From a virus: a stretch of 61,750 nt of DNA. The position numbers and the translations under genes were made by a program. Within the stretch, counting starts at the first letter, position 1; each line of letters begins with the position of its first letter. Of this stretch, positions 49,081 to 58,042 are shown piece after piece. Location of the stretch: positions 1 through 61,750 of the IMG/VR virus record IMGVR_UViG_3300044941_000295; one strand, written 5' to 3'. The notes under the pieces are model-generated. The model did no database searches. It was not told the DNA's origin and saw only the letters and a program-made list of their open reading frames with translations.

Positions 49081-49809
49081 ATGAGTTATAGTAAATGTAT
49101 GAAAAATATCGCAAACATTTTTGCTATTCTTGTTTTACTTACGGTTTTTCTCTCGCAACCCTCGCAAGAGTGGGAATTTAAAAAAGCCCAAGCAAGCACC
49201 GCCCCTTTAGCCGCTATAGAGACTAGGGGGCGTATCGCTGTAATTGATACAGGAATTTCTACAAAACAGCTAAATTCTGATTACATGTGTAAGGACATGC
49301 CCGTTTTTACTGTTAATAACAGAACAGGTCTAGACTACAACGGGCACGGCACAAACGTTGTTGGATTGATTGCGGAAAGAATAGATAAAACCAAATACTG
49401 CATAACATCTTATTCTATGACACCCGGCAATTCCACTTCTGAGTATATGTATTTTCTTAGAAAGGTTTTGGAGCATGGTGCTGTAGGCGTAAATATTAGC
49501 CTTGAAGGGCCATTTGTAATTGAAGGAGAGGCCGAACTGCTAGAAAAAATTACAGAAAAGGCCAAGGTATTTGTAGCGGCTGGAAATGCAGTAGTTGATC
49601 TTGACGAACAGTGCAACGCATACCCTGCTTGCTACAGATTGCAGAACAAAAAAATAAATGTTGTAGGGAATAGAAGATTTTTTTGGAAATACAGTAATTA
49701 CGGTGACATAGTTAATATCTGGAAAGATGGTGTTAACAAAGGATTTCCTGCACTTACAGGATCTAGCCAATCAACTGCGATTGCTACTGGAGAGTTCTTT
49801 TCTAAATAG
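49081..49809 (+). CDS. Exported subtilisin-like serine protease
   Basis: This 242-residue protein has a signal peptide (IFAILVLLTVFLS) at about residues 13-25. Subtilase motifs: D56 in IAVIDTGIS, H89 in NGHGTN, AAGN for the oxyanion, and TGSSQSTAIATG at the C-terminus carrying the nucleophile Ser (S229), though the usual G-T-S-M/A is altered. It starts at the base after the polymerase stop. An extracytoplasmic protease on a phage genome is rare and could process an envelope or host-surface protein. Confidence 0.8.
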   Translation: MSYSKCMKNIANIFAILVLLTVFLSQPSQEWEFKKAQASTAPLAAIETRGRIAVIDTGISTKQLNSDYMCKDMPVFTVNNRTGLDYNGHGTNVVGLIAERIDKTKYCITSYSMTPGNSTSEYMYFLRKVLEHGAVGVNISLEGPFVIEGEAELLEKITEKAKVFVAAGNAVVDLDEQCNAYPACYRLQNKKINVVGNRRFFWKYSNYGDIVNIWKDGVNKGFPALTGSSQSTAIATGEFFSK

Positions 49810-49811
49810 CA

Positions 49812-49820
49812 TGGTATATT
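49812..49820 (+). promoter_or_regulatory. Extended -10 promoter TGGTATATT
   Basis: TATATT at 49815-49820 preceded by TGG, in the 27-nt gap between subtilase stop and the ATG at 49837. A CGGAGGAA ribosome site follows. Confidence 0.6.
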
Positions 49821-49836
49821 ACTGCACGGAGGAATT

Positions 49837-50562
49837 ATGATAACAGAAATTATTAAACAAATTAGAGACCAACAAAGCCTTTTAAAAAAAGAGATCGTAC
49901 CTGACCCACGAACTATGGCAACCCAATTAGGAAACCTTAAGCGAGCTGAAAACGAAATTAATCACCTATTTGTTGACCTCCGTTCGGAAGTTCAGAAAAA
50001 TCTAGTTCTTATCCTTGCAACGGGCAAAAACTCTAGTCAGTTTGCATCTATTGCAGAACAAAGCTTTGGATGTTTAAGTTTTAAAGCAGAGTCGGTTTAT
50101 GAGCGTCTGGCACAAAACGTTCATGAAACTTTTTTGGGCAAGCCAGCATCCCCGTCGATTGTAGAAATTGCTATTAGCAATATGAGCGATCTTGCGTATG
50201 AAATTGGAATTGTGGGCTATAATATGCCTATGTTTAAGTCTACTGACACGGTACAGCTTAACACACAGGAAGATGTCCAAAATTTAATCCAAACAATCTT
50301 TGTGCGTGACGTAGGCGCTGAGCTAGTAACTTTAATGGCAGTACATGATGCTGCTAAAAAGATCCTAGAAACCGACTTTGAAGGGAAACGAGTGCCAGTC
50401 ATTCTTCATACAACAAATAAAGAATTGGCGGATGCAATTGCAAAAGATTCAACCCGATTGACAAATAAAATTTTTACTGTAAACTGCACTAAGGAACAAA
50501 CTGAAAAAACAGTAGAAGATAAACTTAAAGAGCTTAGTAAAAAAGCCCAAGGAGGAGAATAG
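49837..50562 (+). CDS. Unknown protein of the replication cluster
   Basis: This 241-residue protein of mixed helices (LGNLKRAENEINHLFVD) and strands is expressed from its own extended -10 promoter and followed after one base by the SSB-like gene. No family recognised. Confidence 0.5.
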   Translation: MITEIIKQIRDQQSLLKKEIVPDPRTMATQLGNLKRAENEINHLFVDLRSEVQKNLVLILATGKNSSQFASIAEQSFGCLSFKAESVYERLAQNVHETFLGKPASPSIVEIAISNMSDLAYEIGIVGYNMPMFKSTDTVQLNTQEDVQNLIQTIFVRDVGAELVTLMAVHDAAKKILETDFEGKRVPVILHTTNKELADAIAKDSTRLTNKIFTVNCTKEQTEKTVEDKLKELSKKAQGGE

Positions 50563-50563
50563 T

Positions 50564-51586
50564 ATGGAAATTGGAAAAGCAAATTACGAAGGATCTAACA
50601 AAAAGAACCGTTTTAAAATTAAGGACGGCAACAATGTTTACCGCATTTTGCCACCAATGGGGAGCTTGGCTAAAAAAGGCAAATGGAGCCAATACTGGTC
50701 GGTTGTCTGGGGCTACCAAAACGCTGCTGGCAAAAACCGCCCGTTTGCGGATTGCCGAGTTGTCAACTTTAATACTAAAATGGTAGAAGTTGAGTCTGAG
50801 GCTTTTTTGCGCTCACAAAAGCTTAAAAAGGCTTTTGAAGATCTTAAATTTAAACTTAAAAACGGAGAGCCAGTAGACCCAAAACTTTTGGAAAAGTCCG
50901 AACAATTGAAGGATCGTTACAATATTGAAAACAAGCACTATGTAAACGTAGTAAACCTGCAAGGTGAGATTGGCCTTTTGAAGCTTGGCGCAAAAGCCAA
51001 AAAGCTTCTTGAAGCTGAAATCAAAAAGCTTATTGCTAAAGGTGTAGACCCTCTTTCTCTTGACAATGGTCGCTTCTTTAATATTTTCCGTGAAGGTCGT
51101 GGAAATGACACCGTATATCAAGTTACGGAATACAAAGAAAGTGTTATGATGAACGGTCAAGAGGTGGATGTGCCAAAAGTTCACAAAATGGATGAGGCTT
51201 TCATTTCTCGCTTACAGACTGAAGCTTTTGATCTTGGCAAGCTGTATGTAATTCCTACGGCAGAACAGGTTAAAGCTATTGTGGAAGGTGCAGACCCTGA
51301 CGTTGTGCTTGGTTTGAACAATCAGGAAGAAGTTGAGGAAGAAGCTGATTCTGACGAAGAAACATCCTCACCTGCGAGCAGCGCTGTACTCGAAGCAGCA
51401 CGTCTTGCAGAAGAAACACGTAAAGCTGAAGCTGCCCAACGTGAACAAATGGCAGCTTTAGAAGCTAAGCGTAAGGCTGAGGAAATGGCAAGGCAGGCAA
51501 CAGAAACCAAAGTGTCGCCAACTCCCGCCACAAGCATGAGCACAATGAGCGATGAAGAGTTTTTGAAGCAAATGGGGATTGCGTAA
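50564..51586 (+). CDS. Single-stranded DNA-binding protein (gp32-like)
   Basis: This 340-residue protein has an N-terminal domain starting NRFKIKDGNNVYRILPPMG and continuing with KGKWSQYWSVVWGY, the pattern of phage gp32-like ssDNA-binding proteins (basic, aromatic, OB fold). The C-terminal tail is low-complexity and acidic (MSDEEFLKQMGIA), as expected for a protein-docking tip. Context of recombinase, helicase and primase genes supports it. Confidence 0.75.
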   Translation: MEIGKANYEGSNKKNRFKIKDGNNVYRILPPMGSLAKKGKWSQYWSVVWGYQNAAGKNRPFADCRVVNFNTKMVEVESEAFLRSQKLKKAFEDLKFKLKNGEPVDPKLLEKSEQLKDRYNIENKHYVNVVNLQGEIGLLKLGAKAKKLLEAEIKKLIAKGVDPLSLDNGRFFNIFREGRGNDTVYQVTEYKESVMMNGQEVDVPKVHKMDEAFISRLQTEAFDLGKLYVIPTAEQVKAIVEGADPDVVLGLNNQEEVEEEADSDEETSSPASSAVLEAARLAEETRKAEAAQREQMAALEAKRKAEEMARQATETKVSPTPATSMSTMSDEEFLKQMGIA

Positions 51587-52090
51587 ATGTCAGATATTTC
51601 TAGAGGAGTCGATCTTGTAATACCCAAGTTCGGCTCCTCCGAACAAATTGTACTCCCAATGAGTGCCATTAAGGAAGGCGAAAGACGGCTGGTTGAGGCT
51701 AAAATTGTCAATCCAGCCACTTATTCCGAGTTGGAATTTGTTTTTGGGGAGGGTTATCGTGAGGCAAGGAAGAATGTCACGGTGATTGGTTACGAAATAT
51801 CTAAGGCGGAAAAAGCCCTCAGAGAAGCCAAATCAGTTGCTATATTGGATGATTATCCTGAATTTCTTAAGGAAAAAGGGTTAAAGGATAACGCTACGGT
51901 TAGGGATGCTTTCTTGGAAAAGCGTCCCGAGTATGTAGCGGCACAGGATCGCATTGATATGCTCAAAGCCATGCTCGATCTCATGGAAGGGAAGATCAAG
52001 GTGTTTGAGAATGTCACTAGGTATATGCGCAAGGAAATGGATTTGGTTATTAGAAGCGGTTCTGTTGACAGCAACAGATACATAAGATAA
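51587..52090 (+). CDS. Unknown replication-cluster protein
   Basis: This 167-residue helical protein has a C-terminal stretch (RDAFLEKRPEYVAAQDRI, then MRKEMDLVIRSGS). Its place directly between the SSB-like and recombinase genes recalls UvsY-like mediators of T4-type recombination, but no sequence motif proves this. Start ATG at the base after the SSB stop. Confidence 0.5.
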   Translation: MSDISRGVDLVIPKFGSSEQIVLPMSAIKEGERRLVEAKIVNPATYSELEFVFGEGYREARKNVTVIGYEISKAEKALREAKSVAILDDYPEFLKEKGLKDNATVRDAFLEKRPEYVAAQDRIDMLKAMLDLMEGKIKVFENVTRYMRKEMDLVIRSGSVDSNRYIR

Positions 52091-52098
52091 GGATATTT

Positions 52099-52260
52099 AT
52101 GAAATTTAATATTATTCAAACAGATTTGCTCACAAAAGAAACTCGCGTGGTTTTTTCTACAGACGATCAAGAACTGATGGAAATGATGTTAAAGGATTAC
52201 GTCCGATGGTCTACAGATCACCACGCTTATGAAGTAATTGAAAAAATGTCGGAGGAGTGA
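52099..52260 (+). CDS. 53-residue protein
   Basis: An uninterrupted frame from ATG 52099 behind AGGATA codes for a small protein (MKFNIIQTDLLTKETRVVFS), acidic at the end. It ends one base before the recombinase start, which fits a real gene of this operon. Confidence 0.5.
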   Translation: MKFNIIQTDLLTKETRVVFSTDDQELMEMMLKDYVRWSTDHHAYEVIEKMSEE

Positions 52261-52261
52261 T

Positions 52262-53308
52262 ATGGCAACTAAATGGGCAAAAGCACTAAGAAGCAATGAG
52301 GCTGCGGTTGATATGAAGTCAGACCCGTTTGCAAAAGAAAATGTTTTGCAATCCCCTAGTCCTAGTCTAAATTGGATTTTTGGTAAGGCAAACGGTCTTC
52401 CAAAAGGGGCGAGTATTATCACTTATGGCCCTGCTAAAGCTGGTAAATCACTTATTTCATACCTTTTTACTCAAAACGTTATGAATACAGACCCTGAAGG
52501 GATTGTGATTCGTTTTGATACTGAGATGCGGGCTAAATTTCAATCTACAAACATGTGGGGTTTTGACCCTGACCGTTTTATCGCTTATGACACAAATAAA
52601 CCTTCTGAAATTTTTGATTACATTGTGAATGAAGTGCAGCCAATGCTTCAGGACGGCATGCCCTTACGAATGATCATAATCGACTCCCTAACCGCAATTC
52701 AGGGTGTTCGTGAAGGCACGGCGACAGGTATTGAAAATCACCAAATCGGTGATAACGCATTGACCATCCAGAAAGGTTTGAAAATGATCCTTCCTGTAAT
52801 TCGCCGCTATAATGTTGGCCTGTTCTGTACATCCCATATTCGAGCCAACTTGGATGCGGGTATGTATGGGCCTAAAGAGAAAATGGCAGGCGGATACGCC
52901 CAAAAACACTTCTTTGAGTTCTTTATGTCGGTCAGACGTGACGGATCAAAAGAAGGCAAAGTAGACCTCTTGGGTAACGACCTGTCTAACAGCGATATTA
53001 AAGATATGAAAGGCAATAAAGAGCAAACGGGACACAAAATCTACGCCACCATGGACGATAGCTCTTTGGGAAGTAAGGGGCGCTCTGCCGAGTTTACTCT
53101 GGATTATTCTAGAGGACTGATTAACGTCCACGAAGAAGTGTTCCAGTTGGCGGTGAATACTAACGTAGTAGAAAGACCGAACAATCGAACCTACATATTC
53201 GGCGGCAAAACCTACACGTCCAAGGCTGACTTTATTACAGCTATTCGCGATAGTGAGGAAATGCAGCAAGAGTTGATGAAGAAAGTTTTACAAGTTTCTA
53301 ACGGCTAG
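52262..53308 (+). CDS. RecA/UvsX-like recombinase
   Basis: This 348-residue protein starts at ATG 52262, with GGAGGAG in the ribosome site; the frame from 52238 is a shadow extension. Walker A is GPAKAGKS (56-63), Walker B is RMIIIDSLTAIQ. The following stretch with a Gln-His-type interface and the mobile loop (KMAGGYAQKHFFEFFMSVRR) fits the RecA family. Together with the SSB-like protein it should perform strand exchange. Confidence 0.85.
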   Translation: MATKWAKALRSNEAAVDMKSDPFAKENVLQSPSPSLNWIFGKANGLPKGASIITYGPAKAGKSLISYLFTQNVMNTDPEGIVIRFDTEMRAKFQSTNMWGFDPDRFIAYDTNKPSEIFDYIVNEVQPMLQDGMPLRMIIIDSLTAIQGVREGTATGIENHQIGDNALTIQKGLKMILPVIRRYNVGLFCTSHIRANLDAGMYGPKEKMAGGYAQKHFFEFFMSVRRDGSKEGKVDLLGNDLSNSDIKDMKGNKEQTGHKIYATMDDSSLGSKGRSAEFTLDYSRGLINVHEEVFQLAVNTNVVERPNNRTYIFGGKTYTSKADFITAIRDSEEMQQELMKKVLQVSNG

Positions 53309-53315
53309 GAAGGTT

Positions 53316-53645
53316 ATGAAAGTACCTGTAGACATTGAGGTTTACAATACAAACGAAATCAAAGCAGGGAATGGCGTTTTAGATTTTGACGTAATGTTAT
53401 GGAAGACAAATAAGAAGGGGTTTGCTTGGGAGATTTACCTACCCAAACAGACCCTTTCTTTTCACACAGAAGTTTACAACCCTATTTCCGACGAATCGGT
53501 ATATCTATGGGAAAACATAGAGTTTGACCCATTAGAGTATGAGGTTAAAATCAAAAGCGATATAGGGGTGATTGGATTAGGAGGGTTTTATCCAAGTAGG
53601 GTTGAAGTGTATCCGAAAGAGAAGAAGTTAATAATTGTGTTTTAG
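53316..53645 (+). CDS. Unknown beta-rich protein
   Basis: This 109-residue protein has strand-rich aromatic sequence (DFDVMLWKTNKKGFAWEIYL; VEVYPKEKKLIIVF). Follows the recombinase by 7 nt. No family recognised. Confidence 0.5.
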   Translation: MKVPVDIEVYNTNEIKAGNGVLDFDVMLWKTNKKGFAWEIYLPKQTLSFHTEVYNPISDESVYLWENIEFDPLEYEVKIKSDIGVIGLGGFYPSRVEVYPKEKKLIIVF

Positions 53646-53663
53646 CCGATAAAGGGGGAAGGA

Positions 53664-54461
53664 ATGCGGCCAGAAGTGGACTTTAATGATTTAGTCATAC
53701 GCAAAAACTATTTGATCAAAACGTCAGGTAGAAATCTTGATCAAAAAATAAAAAAATTTGAAAATAATATTAAGATTACATCGAGCATGATGTATAATAA
53801 ATTTATTCATTCCTTCCAGAGGTCTGGGTTTGATCATGATGATATTTTCTCTCTTTCCAAGCTATACTCCCTTTACTATTTTGACCTGTACATGGACGAA
53901 AAAGACGGGGACGAGAAAAAAGAAAAAAATGGCTTAATTACGTTTATTCGTCAAAGAATGGAGTATTTGGCGAATGTGTGCGAAAGACAGTCCTCAAATT
54001 TCCATGTAAGCAAAAACCTTAGCGGTTTTTACGCTAAAACAAGCCAATCTAAAGATCTTCCCGACGACGTAATTATCGCCAACCCATCCGAGTATGGATA
54101 CCGCAGAGTTTATGAAACAGAACTTAAAAGAATTAAAAAATCCAGCAAGGGCGCTTGGGTCGATGCGGACGGCTATGAAGTTGTAAAATTAGAATTTTAT
54201 GATAAAATAACACCTGAAGAGTATCGGGATGTTTTGTACGCCAACACAGATCAGACCCCCGAAGATACAATATTAAAATTACAGGAAACGGAAAAGTTTC
54301 AGGCAAAAGTGATACAATTTGAAGAAAAAAGCATGGTAGATAAAATAAAATACCTTAACAATATCATCAAAAGAAGTAAAGACGCAGACAAAGTTCGCAG
54401 TGCAAAAGAACTATTAAAGATTATTAAAAAGAAAAATGAAGCAGCTTCTAGAGAAATCTAA
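53664..54461 (+). CDS. Sigma-like or unknown conserved protein
   Basis: This 265-residue protein has the segment HDDIFSLSKLYSLYYFDLY, then GLITFIRQRMEYLANVCERQ, which resembles sigma region 2 in part. The rest is helical. A second sigma-like protein is possible; otherwise a conserved phage protein of unknown function. AAGGGGGAAGGA ribosome site. Confidence 0.4.
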   Translation: MRPEVDFNDLVIRKNYLIKTSGRNLDQKIKKFENNIKITSSMMYNKFIHSFQRSGFDHDDIFSLSKLYSLYYFDLYMDEKDGDEKKEKNGLITFIRQRMEYLANVCERQSSNFHVSKNLSGFYAKTSQSKDLPDDVIIANPSEYGYRRVYETELKRIKKSSKGAWVDADGYEVVKLEFYDKITPEEYRDVLYANTDQTPEDTILKLQETEKFQAKVIQFEEKSMVDKIKYLNNIIKRSKDADKVRSAKELLKIIKKKNEAASREI

Positions 54462-54792
54462 CTTATTAAAGTGTAAGCATAATGAAATGCAGGGGGAGCT
54501 TATCTCCCTGCTATCTTCTTACGCTAAGACAAATTCACTTCAAAAATCAGACTTCCGCGTTGTGGCAACAGAGATCTTGGATTTTATTTCAGCAAGATGT
54601 AAAGATCAGGGCTTATTGGATAGCTATAAGCTATTTATCTTAAATAAGATCAAGTTGGCGTTTAATTGTGCGCTTAAAGTCCCAAAACAGGAGTTTGAGG
54701 TTTCGGACGATATGATGGATATCCCTATTGAGGAGTTCGAGGGAGCAAAGACGGACGAAGAATTTGTCAAACTCATGGGATGGGTAGAATGA
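54436..54792 (+). CDS. Unknown helical protein
   Basis: This 118-residue helical protein with an acidic end (PIEEFEGAKTDEEFVKLMG) overlaps the preceding gene by 26 nt and the helicase by 4 nt. Its tail is similar in type to acidic docking tails. Function unknown. Confidence 0.5.
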   Translation: MKQLLEKSNLLKCKHNEMQGELISLLSSYAKTNSLQKSDFRVVATEILDFISARCKDQGLLDSYKLFILNKIKLAFNCALKVPKQEFEVSDDMMDIPIEEFEGAKTDEEFVKLMGWVE

Positions 54793-55907
54793 ATAAGCAA
54801 CTGACCAAAGAGATAGTTGAAGAATCTTTAAAGATAGTGAAAGATCTATCTCAAAAAGAATTTGAGCTTAAAAAAGCTCGAATTGAGGTTCAGCATGAAA
54901 TTTTGTCCCAAAAGGCCAAGGAATTAGAGGGCTTTAAAAGCTTTAAGATTGGCGGAAATGACGAGCGAATTCATAAGCTTAGAGAACAAAACAAAGAATA
55001 CATTGAGCTTGCCAAAAAGGGCTCAGTCTTCTTAAAAAATGACGAGTTTAAGGGTCTTGTGCCCTTGTTTCCTAGAAACATGATTTTGGTGGGAGCGCAA
55101 ACAGGTGATGGAAAATCTACTCTCACCGCCAATATGACATACCAGTTTTTGGCTCAAGGTGAAAACGTTCTGGTAATTACAAACGAAGAGCACCCAACAG
55201 ATATCATGAATCGTGTTATCTGCTTAACTAAGGGGTGGTCATACCACGACCACACTAGCATTACGCCTGAACAGCAGGCTGAGTTTGATAGGATGTATCC
55301 AATCCTATCCCAAAAACTAGAGATTATTGATGATAACTACAATGGCGTAGGCGGCCTTACTACTACTCTGGAAGGTATTAAAGCTATTCAAAAAAGTCTT
55401 TTGGAAAACGAAAAAAAGTTTGGAATCATCATCTACGACTATTTCCAAAACACTAACACGTCCAACAAAAACCCATCCGCTTCAGGGTTTGAGGTCTTGC
55501 ATGAAGTTGGCAGGTCTTGGGATATCTTTAAAAACCAATATAACGCGCCAATCATCATTTTATCGCAGCTTAAGGCAGCTAGCGAAGAGGATAAAACCCC
55601 TTTTAAAGAAAGAATTGAAGGTAGAAAGTCCATTTACAACTTCTGTACTTGTGCTATCGAAGTAAAGGCAAACAAAGAAACCAGCACTACCGAATGGATT
55701 TTTAAGAAGTCGCGCTTTGCAAAGGCCATGGGGGTTACGGTTAAAACAGGGTTTGACAGGGGTAGATATGTGCCGTATAATAGGGAATTCGCAGCCAAAG
55801 TAGAACGTGAAAGAATGGAAAAGCAAATGGCTGAGATTAGAAAAAAAGATAGCGCCAAAATTAACGAGATTTTGGGCGCAAAACAAATGGAGGTAGAAAA
55901 TGCGTAA
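54789..55907 (+). CDS. DnaB-like replicative helicase
   Basis: This 372-residue protein starts at ATG 54789 (ATGA overlap). Walker A is GAQTGDGKST (102-111), Walker B-like IIIYDYFQN, a later SQLKAASEE for motif H3-like positions, and an arginine-rich end. The N-terminal domain is short and helical. Unwinds DNA at the fork. Adjacent to the primase. Confidence 0.85.
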   Translation: MNKQLTKEIVEESLKIVKDLSQKEFELKKARIEVQHEILSQKAKELEGFKSFKIGGNDERIHKLREQNKEYIELAKKGSVFLKNDEFKGLVPLFPRNMILVGAQTGDGKSTLTANMTYQFLAQGENVLVITNEEHPTDIMNRVICLTKGWSYHDHTSITPEQQAEFDRMYPILSQKLEIIDDNYNGVGGLTTTLEGIKAIQKSLLENEKKFGIIIYDYFQNTNTSNKNPSASGFEVLHEVGRSWDIFKNQYNAPIIILSQLKAASEEDKTPFKERIEGRKSIYNFCTCAIEVKANKETSTTEWIFKKSRFAKAMGVTVKTGFDRGRYVPYNREFAAKVERERMEKQMAEIRKKDSAKINEILGAKQMEVENA

Positions 55908-56358
55908 ATTAAATCAATTAAATTTAGTAGAATTTTTATATGCAGGAGTGTTAACTTTTCTGCAAGAAGTCCTTATGAAGTTTTCCCTTTTATCTAAAGG
56001 GAAGCTCGAAAAAATCCTCCTTAACATCTTTGACAGAGTGAGCGCGGCCCATTTTAAGTTATTTTTTCAAATGGATATTAAAGAAGTTTGCAAACAAATT
56101 CAAAGCCCCACATTAGATTCTCAAACAAAAAATTCTTTAATTTTTAATGTTGTTTTACCTTTTGCTAAAAGACAAGTTCGGATTCAAGCTAAAACCTGCA
56201 GGCTGTATTTGGGAGAAAAAATAGAAAAACAAATGCAAGACTTTTGGGTAGCGGTGTTGACGGCATCCATTTTTACAGGCCGCTCATTCAACGAAATAAG
56301 GGATGAAATGTTGAAAATGTTAGAGGAAAAGACTAATGCAACAAAAAAAGCTAATTGA
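55900..56358 (+). CDS. Unknown helical protein
   Basis: This 152-residue helical protein with hydrophobic helices (LNLVEFLYAGVLTFLQEVLM) overlaps the helicase by 8 nt and the primase by 23 nt. A helicase-loader or structural role would fit the position but is not shown. Confidence 0.45.
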   Translation: MRKLNQLNLVEFLYAGVLTFLQEVLMKFSLLSKGKLEKILLNIFDRVSAAHFKLFFQMDIKEVCKQIQSPTLDSQTKNSLIFNVVLPFAKRQVRIQAKTCRLYLGEKIEKQMQDFWVAVLTASIFTGRSFNEIRDEMLKMLEEKTNATKKAN

Positions 56359-57202
56359 GCTTTTATTTAACGAGGGGGAGACGGTTTGTGTTTCTCCCAA
56401 CAAGCTAGGCTATCATAGCATTAGTCAGGACATGGTTTGGGGCGAAAATATCAAGCTACAACCGCCTCCAGAAGCTTTTGACAGTACAGTTCGATGGTGT
56501 CACAGGAAAGACATACAGTTGATTGCCATAAACCCAATTAGCGGCTTTAGAAGAGATGAAAATGTAACGGCTTTTAGAAGCTTTTTGATTGAATTGGACG
56601 ACGGCGGATTAAAAGATCAGTTTGATTATATTAAATCTATAGGACTCCCCTATTCCGTCTGTATATTCTCGGGCAGCAAATCTTTACACTTTGCCGTCAC
56701 TCTAAATGAAGATCTTCCAGACGAGGATACTTATCGGCTATATTCTGAGTGGCTATTGAGGGTGGTTTCGAGGGCAGACCAAAAGACTAAAAACCCTAGT
56801 CGGTCTATTCGTTTTGCTGGAAATCTTCGACGTGAAACGGGTAAGGAAATGAAGATAGTTGACTTTAGGGGCAGGATTCCTCTTGCAGATCTTATGTATT
56901 TTTTATCCAAGCATCCTGACAAAGACCCTCGGCTAGAATATGTAAAGAGGTCTGTTGAGGTGACGGCAGAAGTAAATGGCGTGCCTGACTGGATCTGGAG
57001 AAAACTGGCTTCTGGGATTGATGAAAGCAAGGGGCGAAATAATGAGTGGTTTGGCATATTTATGGAATTTGCCAAGGCGGGGTATGACTACGAAAGCATG
57101 GTAAATATTCTAGAGGAGTATTTTACTCCTGAGCGGGATTTTACACGCAGGGAATGGAAAACAATTGCTAAAAGCGCATGTAAGAGGTTAAAAAATGGCT
57201 AA
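56336..57202 (+). CDS. AEP-type primase
   Basis: This 288-residue protein has a catalytic ELDD (86-89) in SFLIELDDG, SGSKSLHF (112-119) as the S-x-H motif, and NPSRSIRFAG. This layout is the archaeo-eukaryotic primase superfamily, not the TOPRIM DnaG. It lies next to the DnaB-like helicase, and serves as the primer-making enzyme for the DnaE-type polymerase. Confidence 0.8.
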   Translation: MQQKKLIELLFNEGETVCVSPNKLGYHSISQDMVWGENIKLQPPPEAFDSTVRWCHRKDIQLIAINPISGFRRDENVTAFRSFLIELDDGGLKDQFDYIKSIGLPYSVCIFSGSKSLHFAVTLNEDLPDEDTYRLYSEWLLRVVSRADQKTKNPSRSIRFAGNLRRETGKEMKIVDFRGRIPLADLMYFLSKHPDKDPRLEYVKRSVEVTAEVNGVPDWIWRKLASGIDESKGRNNEWFGIFMEFAKAGYDYESMVNILEEYFTPERDFTRREWKTIAKSACKRLKNG

Positions 57203-57809
57203 TAGAAAACTAAACAATGATGACGTTGAGCATTTTATAGATAACGACCTGTATATCCCGACAAGGACAGTTTATGTGGGCCCTACAGGCGAAGACGCCG
57301 AAACTAACGTCCTAATGGCGGAAAGAGCCATTAAAATCCTCCACATTTTGGACAGCAAATCCGACGATCCAATTGAGGTTCTTATGATCAATCCCGGCGG
57401 CTCTTTTGACGACGGCATGGCTATTTATGATGCCATCCAGCTATGCCGTAGTCCAATCACAATTAAAGTGTTTGGTTACGCCTATAGCATGGCTGCAGTT
57501 ATTCTACAGGCTGCTGACGAAAGGCTTTTGGCACCTAACGCTAAACTTATGATCCATTATGGCGAAGACGGTCTTGCCATGAATCACCCCAAAACCAACC
57601 GAAACTGGAAAAAACAAAACGACAAAGACTCTAAATGGATGAAAGATCTTTTTCTGGAAAAAATTAGGGAAAAACATCCCGACTTTCCCGAGTCTAAGTT
57701 AGAGAAAATGCTTGATTTTGATACAATTTTCTCTGCAGAAGAGGCGGTTGCTTTGGGTTTGGCAGACAAGGTTATGGAAGTGGCAAAAGGTCACACTCAA
57801 GAAGAATAG
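57195..57809 (+). CDS. ClpP-like serine protease (cytosolic)
   Basis: This 204-residue protein has the length of ClpP. Catalytic S98 in FGYAYSMAAV, H121 in KLMIHYGE, and an Asp in the region DFDTIFSAEEAVALGLAD. No signal peptide. Overlaps the primase gene by 8 nt. Unlike the exported ClpP-like gene at 33892, this is the ordinary type and may aid phage protein turnover or processing. Confidence 0.85.
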   Translation: MANRKLNNDDVEHFIDNDLYIPTRTVYVGPTGEDAETNVLMAERAIKILHILDSKSDDPIEVLMINPGGSFDDGMAIYDAIQLCRSPITIKVFGYAYSMAAVILQAADERLLAPNAKLMIHYGEDGLAMNHPKTNRNWKKQNDKDSKWMKDLFLEKIREKHPDFPESKLEKMLDFDTIFSAEEAVALGLADKVMEVAKGHTQEE

Positions 57810-57811
57810 CG

Positions 57812-57840
57812 TTGACAAGTTCTAGGTCGTGTTGTAAAAT
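57812..57840 (+). promoter_or_regulatory. Sigma70 promoter TTGACA-17-TAAAAT
   Basis: A perfect -35 (TTGACA, 57812-57817), 17 nt, then TAAAAT (57835-57840). ATG of the next gene at 57859, AGAGGTG ribosome site. Strong early promoter. Confidence 0.85.
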
Positions 57841-57858
57841 TGCCGCAAGAGGTGACGG

Positions 57859-58041
57859 ATGGAAAAACAGCTAGCAAACCATATTAAAAATCTTAAGAAG
57901 CACATGACAAGAGGGCAATTTGATCGTAGAAAGGTTAAGGATGATTTTGCCTTAACAATTTCGGTCACTTATATTGAAAACGCGATTAAAAAAGGTGAAA
58001 TTACTGAAAAACAGTTTAAGCAGGTTTTAAAAGGGAGATAA
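57859..58041 (+). CDS. Small basic protein
   Basis: This 60-residue basic helical protein (NLKKHMTRGQFDRRKVKDDF) is the first gene after a strong promoter. Function unknown; a host-directed early protein is possible. Confidence 0.6.
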   Translation: MEKQLANHIKNLKKHMTRGQFDRRKVKDDFALTISVTYIENAIKKGEITEKQFKQVLKGR

Positions 58042-58042
58042 C

